From SbD1 sp039679945 (lineage in GTDB: Bacteria > Desulfobacterota > Syntrophobacteria > Syntrophobacterales > Syntrophobacteraceae): a stretch of DNA of 64,000 bases. Positions 52,182-60,559 of the stretch are shown piece after piece (within the stretch, counting starts at the first letter, position 1; each line of letters starts with the position of its first letter). The notes beneath the pieces are model-generated. The model did not search any database. It had not been told where the DNA came from and saw only the letters and a list, made by a program, of their open reading frames with translations. The position numbers and the translations under genes were made by a program. The stretch is from positions 1 to 64,000 of the forward strand of contig JBDKTY010000028.1 of NCBI GenBank assembly GCA_039679945.1, in the 5' to 3' direction.

Positions 52182-52628
52182 TCACCCCCCAAGCACGCGC
52201 CGTACAAGCTCATTTACCAGCTTGCCGTCGGCCCGGCCCGTCGTTTTCGGCATCAGGATCTTCATCACCTTGCCCATCTCCTTTACCGAAACGGCGCCGC
52301 TTTCCGAAACGGCCGCCTCGACCATTTTCTCCAGTTCCTCAATCGAGAGCTGCTCGGGGAGAAATCCTTCCAGAACAACGATTTCAGACTCCTCCCTGGC
52401 CGCGAGGTCCTCCCGTTTCCCGGTTTTGTACTGCTCGGCGGAGTCCCGCCTCTGCTTGATGAGTGTCGCTATTATCTGCTGGGTTTCAGTCTCGTTGGGC
52501 TCCCGCCTGATCTCCTTTTCCCTGACCTTGAGCGCGGTGAGGAGCATCCTGATCGCATCCCGTCTGACTTCATCCTTGCGCAACATCGCATCCTTGAGTG
52601 CCTGTTCTATTCTCTGGCGCAGTTCCAT
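52182..52628 (-). CDS. yqeY: GatB/YqeY-domain protein
   Basis: 148 residues of the stand-alone YqeY family, related to the tail domain of the GatB amidotransferase subunit. DAMLRKDEVRRDAIRMLLTALK, ESEIVVLEGFLPEQLSIEEL and the C-terminal GKVMKILMPKTTGRADGKLVNELVRRVL are typical. Function is unproven, possibly tRNA-related. It sits nine bases after hisA and 138 before dnaG. Confidence 0.92.
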   Translation of the reverse strand: MELRQRIEQALKDAMLRKDEVRRDAIRMLLTALKVREKEIRREPNETETQQIIATLIKQRRDSAEQYKTGKREDLAAREESEIVVLEGFLPEQLSIEELEKMVEAAVSESGAVSVKEMGKVMKILMPKTTGRADGKLVNELVRRVLGG

Positions 52629-52637
52629 GGACGGACC

Positions 52638-53399
52638 TCACTCCTGAATATTTTCCGAATCTTTCGCGGTCGTCTGGCTCCGAGCGCGGATAATAGCCTC
52701 CTCCAGCTTTACCGTTCCCTCATAAATCGCCCTGCCCGTAATGACTCCAAGGAGCCCCAGGGCGGCGAGCGGCTTCAGCCTGTCAATATCTTCCAGGGTT
52801 GAAACGCCCCCCGAGGCAATCACGGGTATCCCGCTCGCCTCGATCATTCGTCGCGTGGCCTCGATGTTTACACCCGTTTGCATCCCGTCCCTGTGGATGT
52901 CCGTATAAATGACGGCGGCCAGCGGCAAATCCGCAAAGCGGCGGACCAGCGACACGGCATCGGTCCGGGTCGCCTCCTTCCATCCCTCGACCGCGACAAG
53001 ACCGTCGCGGGCGTCAATGCCCAGCGCAATCTTGCCCGGATAGCGGCCGCATGCCTTCTCCAACATCTCGGGCTCCCTCAGGGCGGCCGTCCCCAGGATG
53101 ACCCGGGCAATACCATCCTCAATGTATTCCCGAACGTTTTCGAAAGTGCGGATTCCGCCCCCGACCTGCACGGGAATGGATACAGCCCCGGAGATCGCCC
53201 GGATGATTGCATCGTTAACCGGCTGCCTGGAAAAAGCGCCGTCAAGGTCTACCACGTGGAGCCACTCCGCGCCCCGTGCCTCCCAGTGCCTGGCCACCGC
53301 AACCGGGTCCTTGCCATAAATAGTGGCACGGTCGGGATCTCCCTGCATCAAACGAACACAAACCCCGCCTTTCAGGTCGATCGCGGGAAATATAATCAT
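52638..53399 (-). CDS. hisA: Phosphoribosylformimino-5-aminoimidazole carboxamide ribotide isomerase
   Basis: 253 residues forming a TIM barrel. The first catalytic Asp is in FPAIDLKGGVCVRL (D8) and the second in VIYTDIHRDGMQTG (about D130); phosphate-binding QVGGGIRT and ASGGVSTLEDI are visible. It performs the Amadori rearrangement of ProFAR in histidine synthesis. No other his gene is in the window. Confidence 0.96.
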   Translation of the reverse strand: MIIFPAIDLKGGVCVRLMQGDPDRATIYGKDPVAVARHWEARGAEWLHVVDLDGAFSRQPVNDAIIRAISGAVSIPVQVGGGIRTFENVREYIEDGIARVILGTAALREPEMLEKACGRYPGKIALGIDARDGLVAVEGWKEATRTDAVSLVRRFADLPLAAVIYTDIHRDGMQTGVNIEATRRMIEASGIPVIASGGVSTLEDIDRLKPLAALGLLGVITGRAIYEGTVKLEEAIIRARSQTTAKDSENIQE

Positions 53400-53448
53400 A
53401 ATTCACCTCACAGGCAGAAAAACGGTCTGTCACGGCTCTAAATGAGAA

Positions 53449-53853
53449 TTATTCGATATTCTTGTTGGATTGCAGAAGCTTTCGCAAAAACTCGGGAGGT
53501 TTTTGCGCCTTTCGTTCGCTGTTCATGCAGGCGTGAAGAGTATAGCCCTTCGTGAGGATTTCATCATTACGAACGATTTCGTAATCGAACCTCAGGCGTG
53601 CCGGACCGGCAAAGCTGAAGGACGTTCTGATCGTGAGGAGATCATCGTAATAGGCCGGCCTGATGTAGGAACAGTGGGCCTCCATCACGGGCAGGTATGT
53701 CCCGCCCTTCTCGAGATCGCGATAGGTGGTCCCGGTTGAACGAAACCACTCCGCGCGGCCGATTTCAAACCATCTCAGATAATTGCCATAGTAGGCGAAT
53801 CCCATCGCGTCGGTCTCGCCGTAAGTAACTCTGTATTGTGTCTCGGAATCCAT
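53449..53853 (-). CDS. Hot-dog acyl-CoA thioesterase, YbgC/4HBT type
   Basis: 134 residues from ATG 53853, with GAGAG upstream; the open frame begins 15 codons earlier. The start RVTYGETDAMGFAYYGNYLRWFEIGRAEW carries the catalytic Asp and the conserved Gly-x-x-Tyr-x-x-Asn-Tyr-x-x-Trp of the 4-hydroxybenzoyl-CoA thioesterase group (usual YGDTDxxGxVYH with Tyr in place of His). It probably hydrolyses short acyl-CoA or acyl-ACP. It lies 49 bases before hisA. Confidence 0.9.
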   Translation of the reverse strand: MDSETQYRVTYGETDAMGFAYYGNYLRWFEIGRAEWFRSTGTTYRDLEKGGTYLPVMEAHCSYIRPAYYDDLLTIRTSFSFAGPARLRFDYEIVRNDEILTKGYTLHACMNSERKAQKPPEFLRKLLQSNKNIE

Positions 53854-54045
53854 AGCGCGCTCTCTCACCACCAGTTCATCGGCTGCCCCGGCGGACACTG
53901 CCGCTCAATCCCGGACCGTCATTCTCACGCGGCTCATCCGCCAGAGCGGTACGCAACGTCTCCGGCCTGGCGCATCACCCGGAAGCAGGCACTCGGGTAC
54001 AAGGAATGGCCCCTGGACGAAGGCCGACTGGAATATCAGCACATT

Positions 54046-55257
54046 TTAACCGATGAAATTCCGGAACAAATCCACGCCGGAATCGAAATACAACCCGGCA
54101 TCCCGCGCATCGCGCTCGCAGAACCTTGCCGAGCCCCCTTCCGGCGGGTTCTTTGCCCCCAAATCATCCACAATCAGGAAGGGGACAGGATCAGTCACAT
54201 GTGTTCGCCTGGAGATCGGAGTAAAATGATCGGTTACAACAAGAATGCGGGCCCGGTCAAACTTCCGTGCGCCTTCAACCACTGGTCCGATGATGCGTTT
54301 ATCGAAGTTTTGTATCGCTTCGATCTTCTTTTCCAGGCTCCCCTCGTGTGATGCCTCATCGGGAGCTTCCAGGTGCAGGAAAGCGAAATTACCTTTCTCC
54401 AGAGCACCCAGCGTCGCGCGGACTTTTCCCTCATAGTTGGTGTCGAGGTACCCCGTAACCCCGGGCACCGTGACAGGATCGAGCCCCGCGTAAACCCCGA
54501 TTCCCTTGAGCAGGTCGACCGCCGAAACCATGGCGCCCGTAAGTCCGAACTTTTCACCCAGGTTGGGCATAGAGGGCGCCTTGCCCTGCCCCCACAGCCA
54601 GACCGCATTCGCGGGGACTTTGCCGCCTTCCACCCGTTCGAGGTTCACGGGATGGTCTTTGAGTATCACCGCCGAACTGTCAATAAAGGAACGCAGTATG
54701 GGCTGACTGGAATACTTGTCATATTGCGCGATGGCTTGCCCCAGGATGTCATGAGGGGGCGTGGTGGGCATGCGGTCCCGCCCGCCTTTCCAGACGAGCA
54801 GATGACGATAGCCGACGCCGGGATAAAGCTTTAGAGGGTGACCGGTAACCGCGCTCTCAAGAGACGATATTATCGATCGCGCTTCCGGAGTGGAGATGTG
54901 TCCCGCGGAATAATCCCCCATGATCGTCGCGCCCGAGGCGTCACGGTCCAGAAAAACCAGATTGCACCGGAAAGCCACTTCATCGGGTGCGAGATGCAAA
55001 CCCATGCTGGCGGCTTCCAACGGGCCTCTTCCCGTGTGGTAGACCGAGGGATCGTATCCGAGAAGGCTCATATTGGCGACGTCGCTTCCCGGTTCCATAC
55101 CGGCGGGTACGGTGCGAACGAGCCCCAGTCTCCCGATTCGCATGAGCCGGTCCAGATTGGGAGTCTGCGCCGCTTCCAGAGGAGTCCGCCCCCCCAGCGA
55201 TTCCAACGGGTAGTCACCCATTCCGTCGCCGACCAAAATGATATATTTTTTATCCAT
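54046..55257 (-). CDS. ApgM-like protein, probable homoserine kinase
   Basis: 403 residues of the cofactor-independent phosphoglycerate mutase branch within the alkaline phosphatase superfamily. The N-terminal KYIILVGDGMGDYPLESLGGRTPLEAAQTPNLD supplies a metal Asp; DVANMSLLGYDP holds the Ser nucleophile (S64); LHLEAPDEASHEGSLEKKI and VVTDHFTPISRRTHVTDPVPF carry the remaining metal ligands. It lies 47 bases from hom. A subgroup of this family beside threonine genes is the proposed alternative homoserine kinase (TIGR02535), and I find no thrB here. Phosphoglycerate mutase activity remains the alternative. Confidence 0.88.
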   Translation of the reverse strand: MDKKYIILVGDGMGDYPLESLGGRTPLEAAQTPNLDRLMRIGRLGLVRTVPAGMEPGSDVANMSLLGYDPSVYHTGRGPLEAASMGLHLAPDEVAFRCNLVFLDRDASGATIMGDYSAGHISTPEARSIISSLESAVTGHPLKLYPGVGYRHLLVWKGGRDRMPTTPPHDILGQAIAQYDKYSSQPILRSFIDSSAVILKDHPVNLERVEGGKVPANAVWLWGQGKAPSMPNLGEKFGLTGAMVSAVDLLKGIGVYAGLDPVTVPGVTGYLDTNYEGKVRATLGALEKGNFAFLHLEAPDEASHEGSLEKKIEAIQNFDKRIIGPVVEGARKFDRARILVVTDHFTPISRRTHVTDPVPFLIVDDLGAKNPPEGGSARFCERDARDAGLYFDSGVDLFRNFIG

Positions 55258-55304
55258 TAAACAGCCCGAGGCCGGTGTTGTCTCAAGTTCCAGGGAGAAA
55301 CCGG

Positions 55305-56612
55305 TCAGTTGTGATTTTCTATGCGAATGAGCGGAGTCGGCGCCAGCACGACATCAAGATTATCAATTTCGTTCAAGGCTTTCCGCACATTGCTCTCGAT
55401 GGCTTCATGCGTGATCATTACCAGGGGTACCGATTCCTGGGCGCGGCGGCCTTTTTGGATAACGGCGGCTATGCTGATCTGGTGTTTCCCGAGAATCCCC
55501 GAAATCTTGGACAGAACGCCCGGGCTGTCAAGGGCCGAGAACCGGAAGTAATAGCAGGTCGTTACATCCGAGATCGGCTTGATGGCAATTTCCTGAAGCC
55601 GGTCGGGCAGGAAGGCGAGCGCGGGAATTCTCGCCGGAGTGCTGTTGAGGATATCGCGCGCGATGTCGATAAGATCGCTTGCCACGGCACTTCCGGTCGG
55701 CATCATTCCGGCCCCCATGCCGTAGAGCATTATATCCCCCACCGCATTTCCCTCCACATGAACGGCGTTGTAGGCGCCCCTCACACTCGCCAGCACATGG
55801 TTCCGTGAAATGAGGGTCGGATGCACACGCATCTCGAGGCGCCCGTCAACATTCCTGGCAATTGCCAGGAGCTTGAGCTGGTATCCGAATTCCTCGGCAT
55901 ACTGGATATCAAGCGGATCAATGCCCGTTATGCCTTCGATATGCACTTTATCGAACTGGACAGGCGTTCCGAAAGCTATGGCGCTGGCGATGGCCAGTTT
56001 GTGCGCCGTGTCAATCCCCTCGATATCCAGCGTCGGATCGGCTTCCGCATAGCCAAGCTGCTGCGCCTCGCGCAACGCATCTTCGAACGAAAGCCTGTCT
56101 TCCGCCATACGGGTGAGAATGAAATTGGCGGTACCGTTCAGAATTCCGAAGATGGTCCTGATGTTGTTTGCGGCTAGGCCTTCCCTGAGGGATTTGATCA
56201 GCGGAATCCCTCCGGCAACGGAGGCTTCGAATCCTATCGCGCGCCCCTTGTCGGCCGCCAGGCTGAACAGCTCATTTCCCGCGTGGGCAAGAAGAGCCTT
56301 GTTCGCCGTCACAACATACTTCCCGCGTTCTAGCGCCCGGCAGATTATCGTTTTGGCCGCTCCCAGCCCCCCAATGAGCTCGATCACGATGTCGATTTCG
56401 GGATCGTCCAGGATGTCATCCGCCCTGGTGGTGAGCATTTCCTTCGGGACGGAAACCGGCCTTTCGCGTTCCAGGTCAAAATCCGCCACGCGCCGAAGTT
56501 CGAGAGAGGCTCCGAGGCGACTCGCTATCACATCGGCGTTGTCCCTGAGAACCTTTATAACCCCGCATCCGACCGTGCCCCAGCCAACCAGCCCGACACC
56601 AATTTTACGCAT
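55305..56612 (-). CDS. hom: Homoserine dehydrogenase
   Basis: 435 residues from ATG 56612 (MRKIGVGLVGWGTVGCGV), the usual family start; the open frame extends to 56651. NAD(P)-binding GLVGWGTVGCG, VIELIGG, TANKALLA, ASVAGGIPLIKSLREGLAAN and GILNGTANFILTRM are conserved, and a C-terminal ACT domain (about 355-430, DSPGVLSKISGILGKHQISIAAVIQ) should bind threonine for feedback control. It makes homoserine for threonine and methionine. It is followed by the apgM-like gene and preceded by the aminotransferase. Confidence 0.96.
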   Translation of the reverse strand: MRKIGVGLVGWGTVGCGVIKVLRDNADVIASRLGASLELRRVADFDLERERPVSVPKEMLTTRADDILDDPEIDIVIELIGGLGAAKTIICRALERGKYVVTANKALLAHAGNELFSLAADKGRAIGFEASVAGGIPLIKSLREGLAANNIRTIFGILNGTANFILTRMAEDRLSFEDALREAQQLGYAEADPTLDIEGIDTAHKLAIASAIAFGTPVQFDKVHIEGITGIDPLDIQYAEEFGYQLKLLAIARNVDGRLEMRVHPTLISRNHVLASVRGAYNAVHVEGNAVGDIMLYGMGAGMMPTGSAVASDLIDIARDILNSTPARIPALAFLPDRLQEIAIKPISDVTTCYYFRFSALDSPGVLSKISGILGKHQISIAAVIQKGRRAQESVPLVMITHEAIESNVRKALNEIDNLDVVLAPTPLIRIENHN

Positions 56613-56714
56613 TGCACCCCCGATATGACCGCACCGCCTGCCCCCGCTCAATTAAAGACAGGCGGATCGAAAAATCCCAACAAAAACCACTTCCCAACGA
56701 CGCCAAAGAGGACA

Positions 56715-57938
56715 TCAACCCAAGTGCGCCGTTTTGAGACCGGTGGCCGACTTTTGCAGGGCGCGGCGCATACCCCGGATTGCCTGTTTGGTCCTCATCT
56801 CGTTTTCGACAAGGGCAAATCGCACATATTCGTCGCCATATTCCCCAAAACCCAGCCCGGGAGAGACCGCGACCTTCGCTTCCTGGATGAGATACTTGGA
56901 AAAAGCGACCGATCCCATTCCAACCGCGCGGAACTGCTCGGGGATACGCGCCCACACGAACATGGTCCCCTTGGGCTTGTCGGTCGTCCACCCGATCCGG
57001 TTCAGGCCGTCCACGAGGATATCGCGTCGTGATTCATAAACCGAGACAATTTCGCCAACGCAGGACTGGTCCCCCTTGAGCGCAACCGTTGCCGCGATCT
57101 GAATCGGCTGAAAAACGCCATAATCGAGGTAGCTCTTGATCCGGGTAAGGGCGCCCACCATTTCCCGATTTCCGACGCAGAAACCGACCCTCCATCCAGC
57201 CATGCTGTAACTTTTTGACATGGAATAGAACTCGACGCCGATTTCCTTGGCTCCGGGCACCTGGAGGAGGCTCGGCGCCTTATAGCCGTCAAAGACGAGG
57301 TCCGCATAAGCGAGGTCGTGAATTACCATTATGCGGTGTTCCCTGGCGAATTCGACGATCCTGTAGAAGAAATCCAGGTCCACAACGGTCGTCGTCGGAT
57401 TGTGAGGAAACGAAATAATCAGCATCTTCGGCCGAGGCCAGGTCTGTTTGACCGCCACTTCCAGATCGGTCATGAAATCACGGTCGGGACCGATTGGGAC
57501 GGACCGGAGGTCGCCACCCGCGATGATGGCGGAATAGGGATGTATTGGATACGTCGGGTTTGGCGCGAAAACCACGTCGCCGGGACTTATTAAAACGAGC
57601 ACCAGGTGCGACAGGCCTTCCTTCGCGCCTATCGTGACAACCGCTTCCTTTTCAGGGTCCACGTCGACGTCGTACCGCCTTTTGTACCACTCGGCGATTC
57701 CCTCGCGCAGCTTGGTGATCCCGCGAGAGGCGGAATAACGGTGATTATGCTTCTTTCTGGCCGCCTCCACCAGTTTGTCCACTATATGCTTGGGCGCCGG
57801 CAGGTCAGGATTGCCCATGCCCAGGTCGATGATATCCTCACCGGCCCACCGCCTCTCCATCTTAAGAGCGTTCACCTCGGCGAACACATAGGGAGGCAGG
57901 CGGTCCATTCTACTTCGTTCAGCGATGTTAAATGACAT
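56715..57938 (-). CDS. alaC: Class I aminotransferase (AlaC-like)
   Basis: 407 residues from ATG 57938 with GAGGAA upstream; the frame is open to 58040. DLGMGNPDLPAPKHIVDKL, HRYSASRGITKLREGIAEWYKRRY, FPHNPTTTVV and the PLP lysine in YSMSKSYSMAGWRVGF are visible. This is the AlaC/YfdZ-like clade, which makes alanine from pyruvate and glutamate and can act on other amino acids. It lies about 100 bases upstream of hom in the same direction. The same genes (aminotransferase, hom, apgM-like) often occur together in Deltaproteobacteria. Confidence 0.88.
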   Translation of the reverse strand: MSFNIAERSRMDRLPPYVFAEVNALKMERRWAGEDIIDLGMGNPDLPAPKHIVDKLVEAARKKHNHRYSASRGITKLREGIAEWYKRRYDVDVDPEKEAVVTIGAKEGLSHLVLVLISPGDVVFAPNPTYPIHPYSAIIAGGDLRSVPIGPDRDFMTDLEVAVKQTWPRPKMLIISFPHNPTTTVVDLDFFYRIVEFAREHRIMVIHDLAYADLVFDGYKAPSLLQVPGAKEIGVEFYSMSKSYSMAGWRVGFCVGNREMVGALTRIKSYLDYGVFQPIQIAATVALKGDQSCVGEIVSVYESRRDILVDGLNRIGWTTDKPKGTMFVWARIPEQFRAVGMGSVAFSKYLIQEAKVAVSPGLGFGEYGDEYVRFALVENEMRTKQAIRGMRRALQKSATGLKTAHLG

Positions 57939-58261
57939 TTCCTCATTTCCCCCTAAGCAATTTGAATCAGAGAACAATAATATTTCGGCGGTAAAAATGT
58001 CAAAGAGTTTCACAGAAAAATCGGTTTGGCGGCCCCTCATGGCGGGAGTCTGGATAAGAATGACTATTCAAAACTAGCGGAATTATTTTCCGCATGGATA
58101 GCTGGGAAAGATTGTTCAGCCAACGATAACCATTCACCATCTTTATTTGAATACCGCGAGATGTTCTAATTAGACGCTAAAAACTTGTGCTGTACCTCCT
58201 CATTCTGCTAATTTGTCGTGGATTTCCATTTCCTGAATACCCATTGCGAGAAGACAAGCTT

Positions 58262-60178
58262 ATGAAACAGGTCATACTCGGAACAGCCGGACACATAGAT
58301 CACGGCAAGACTTCGCTCATCCGCGCGCTCACCGGAATTGACACCGACCGCCTCAAGGAAGAGAAGCTCCGGGGTATTACCATTGAACTCGGCTTCGCGC
58401 ACATGGACCTTCCCGGGGGAGAGCGGCTCGGGATCGTGGATGTGCCGGGGCATGAAAAGTTCGTAAAACACATGGTCGCGGGGGCAACCGGTATAGATCT
58501 GGTGGCATTGGTCATTGCCGCCGATGAGGGGATAATGCCGCAGACCAGGGAGCATATGGAGATTTGCGAACTTCTCCGGGTCAAGAAAGGACTGGTGGTC
58601 CTCACAAAAACCGACCTGGTGGAGGACCCCGACTGGCTTGAGATGGTCCGGGAGGACATAATCGAGTTCCTGAAGGGTACTTTTCTGGACGGCTGCGAGA
58701 TTGTTCCGGTCTCCTCCTCGACAGGAGAGGGCATTGACGAGTTGAAAAAATCCCTTACACGCCTCTTTTCCGAGGTGGACTCGAAGAGTTCCGACGGAGT
58801 TTTCAGGCTGCCCGTCGACCGAGTGTTCACAATGCGCGGGTTCGGTACCGTTATCACGGGAACGAGTATCTCCGGACGGCTGCATGTGGGAGATCCCATC
58901 TTCATTTATCCCTCGGAGCTGAAGAGCAAGGTTCGCGGATTGCAGGTACACAGCCTCGATGTGCAGGAGGTGCTGCCGGGCCAGCGGACCGCGGTCAATC
59001 TGCAGGGCATGGAGCGCGCGCTCATTCAGCGCGGTGACGTTCTGGCCTCTCCCGGAGCACTCATTTCCTCGCACATGATCGATCTCCAACTCGAACTGCT
59101 GAAAAGCGCACCCCGTCCCCTGAAGCATCGCGCGAAAATCCGGTTTCATACCGGCACCGCCGAGCATCTGGCGACCATCATCCTTCTGGACCGTGAGGAA
59201 CTCAAACCGGGCGAGAGCACATTCGCCCAGATACGACTCGATCAACCCACTGCCGTGCTCCGGGGCGACAGGTTCGTTTTACGCTCCTACTCCCCGGTCC
59301 AGACGATAGGCGGCGGTACCATTCTTCATCCGCTCCCGAGGAAACACAAGGGCCCCGCGAAGAGGGAGGCGGCCAAATCCCTGGAAACCCTGTTTAACAG
59401 CACCGATGCCGACATCATCCTCTGGCACCTCCGGGATGCCGGCTGGGTGGGACTCAGCGAGCAGGAGCTGCGCATCCGCTCGAATGTGCCGCAAAAATTC
59501 CTCGAAAAAATGCTCCAGCAATTTACCAGTACCAGGAAGGCTATCCTCTACGATAAGGACAACCGACGGCTCATCCATCCGGAAGCTCTCGACGAGATCA
59601 AGAATGCGGTGGTCGAGATTCTCGATGAATATCACCGCAAGTTTCCGTTAAAACCCGGAATGGCCAAGGAGGAAATCCCGGCCCTGCTGGCGAAACCCCT
59701 CGAAGGCAAGATTTACAATTTTGCCCTGCGCCAGCTTGTCGAAGCGGGGCAGCTTGCCCTGGAAATGGAATGGGTCAGGCTGGACACCCACAAGGTGGCG
59801 CTCACCAGGCAAGAGGAAAGCATCCGGGAAAGAGTCGAGAAGATATTCAGGGAATCCGGGCTGCAGCCGCCCTTTTTCCGCGACATCGCCGCCGATCTCC
59901 CCGGGACCCAGAAGCAGCACCAGGAGGTCCTGGAGTGGATGCTGGCAAAAGGGATATTGGTGAAGACGAAGGAAGAGATCTTCTTTCATTCAGAGGTCAT
60001 GGCGGAGTTCCAGAAGCGGCTGGTGGCGTGGTTGAAGGAAAACGGCGAGATCACGACAACCCAGTTCAAGGAGATGACCCAGGCAAGCCGGAAGTACACC
60101 ATCCCCCTGCTGGAATACTTCGATGCCCAGAAAATCACAATCCGCGTGGGAGACGTGAGAAAGCTGCGCGGGATGTAG
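58262..60178 (+). CDS. selB: Selenocysteine-specific elongation factor SelB
   Basis: 638 residues from ATG 58262 (MKQVILGTAGHIDHGKTSLI). G1 GHIDHGKT, G2 KEEKLRGITIELGFAHMDL, G3 DVPGHEKF and G4 TKTD are present, then beta-barrel domains (FRLPVDRVFTMRGFGTVITGT) and four C-terminal winged helices (from about 380) that bind the SECIS RNA. It brings selenocysteinyl-tRNA to UGA codons, so this organism makes selenoproteins. selA, selD and selC are not in the window. It is monocistronic, with a terminator at 60271. Confidence 0.96.
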   Translation: MKQVILGTAGHIDHGKTSLIRALTGIDTDRLKEEKLRGITIELGFAHMDLPGGERLGIVDVPGHEKFVKHMVAGATGIDLVALVIAADEGIMPQTREHMEICELLRVKKGLVVLTKTDLVEDPDWLEMVREDIIEFLKGTFLDGCEIVPVSSSTGEGIDELKKSLTRLFSEVDSKSSDGVFRLPVDRVFTMRGFGTVITGTSISGRLHVGDPIFIYPSELKSKVRGLQVHSLDVQEVLPGQRTAVNLQGMERALIQRGDVLASPGALISSHMIDLQLELLKSAPRPLKHRAKIRFHTGTAEHLATIILLDREELKPGESTFAQIRLDQPTAVLRGDRFVLRSYSPVQTIGGGTILHPLPRKHKGPAKREAAKSLETLFNSTDADIILWHLRDAGWVGLSEQELRIRSNVPQKFLEKMLQQFTSTRKAILYDKDNRRLIHPEALDEIKNAVVEILDEYHRKFPLKPGMAKEEIPALLAKPLEGKIYNFALRQLVEAGQLALEMEWVRLDTHKVALTRQEESIRERVEKIFRESGLQPPFFRDIAADLPGTQKQHQEVLEWMLAKGILVKTKEEIFFHSEVMAEFQKRLVAWLKENGEITTTQFKEMTQASRKYTIPLLEYFDAQKITIRVGDVRKLRGM

Positions 60179-60270
60179 CACCCGCGGCGCCATTCACTTT
60201 TTCTTTAAGACAACGCCGATATTCGCCGTATTGATAGCTACCCCTCAAGTTTTACCTAATACCCCGCTTG

Positions 60271-60312
60271 AGAGCCCGGGTGCGATATGCATCCGGGCTC
60301 TATTATTTCCGT
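60271..60312 (+). terminator. Intrinsic terminator of selB
   Basis: AGAGCCCGG (60271-60279) and CCGGGCTCT (60293-60301) form a nine-pair stem extended by four inner pairs including a G-T, with a five-base loop, followed by ATTATTT. It is 92 bases after the selB stop. Confidence 0.8.
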
Positions 60313-60559
60313 GGACACACGGCCATGGCTTGTTCAGTCATTATTTGTACAGAACTCTACTTAAACAGTCTTAAATCTTGACAATCGCGCGGGAATGGGA
60401 TTTATGAGGACTGTGCCGATTTGAGAGAAACAAACGCACTGAACACGGTTCAATACGTCCAGCGCCCCATGGCTGTGATTCTTTTAGCAAGCCGCCAGTG
60501 CATGCGTACCGGAAATACACGATCCTGGGCCGCTGCCGCGGGAGTAAGAGAATCTCGCC

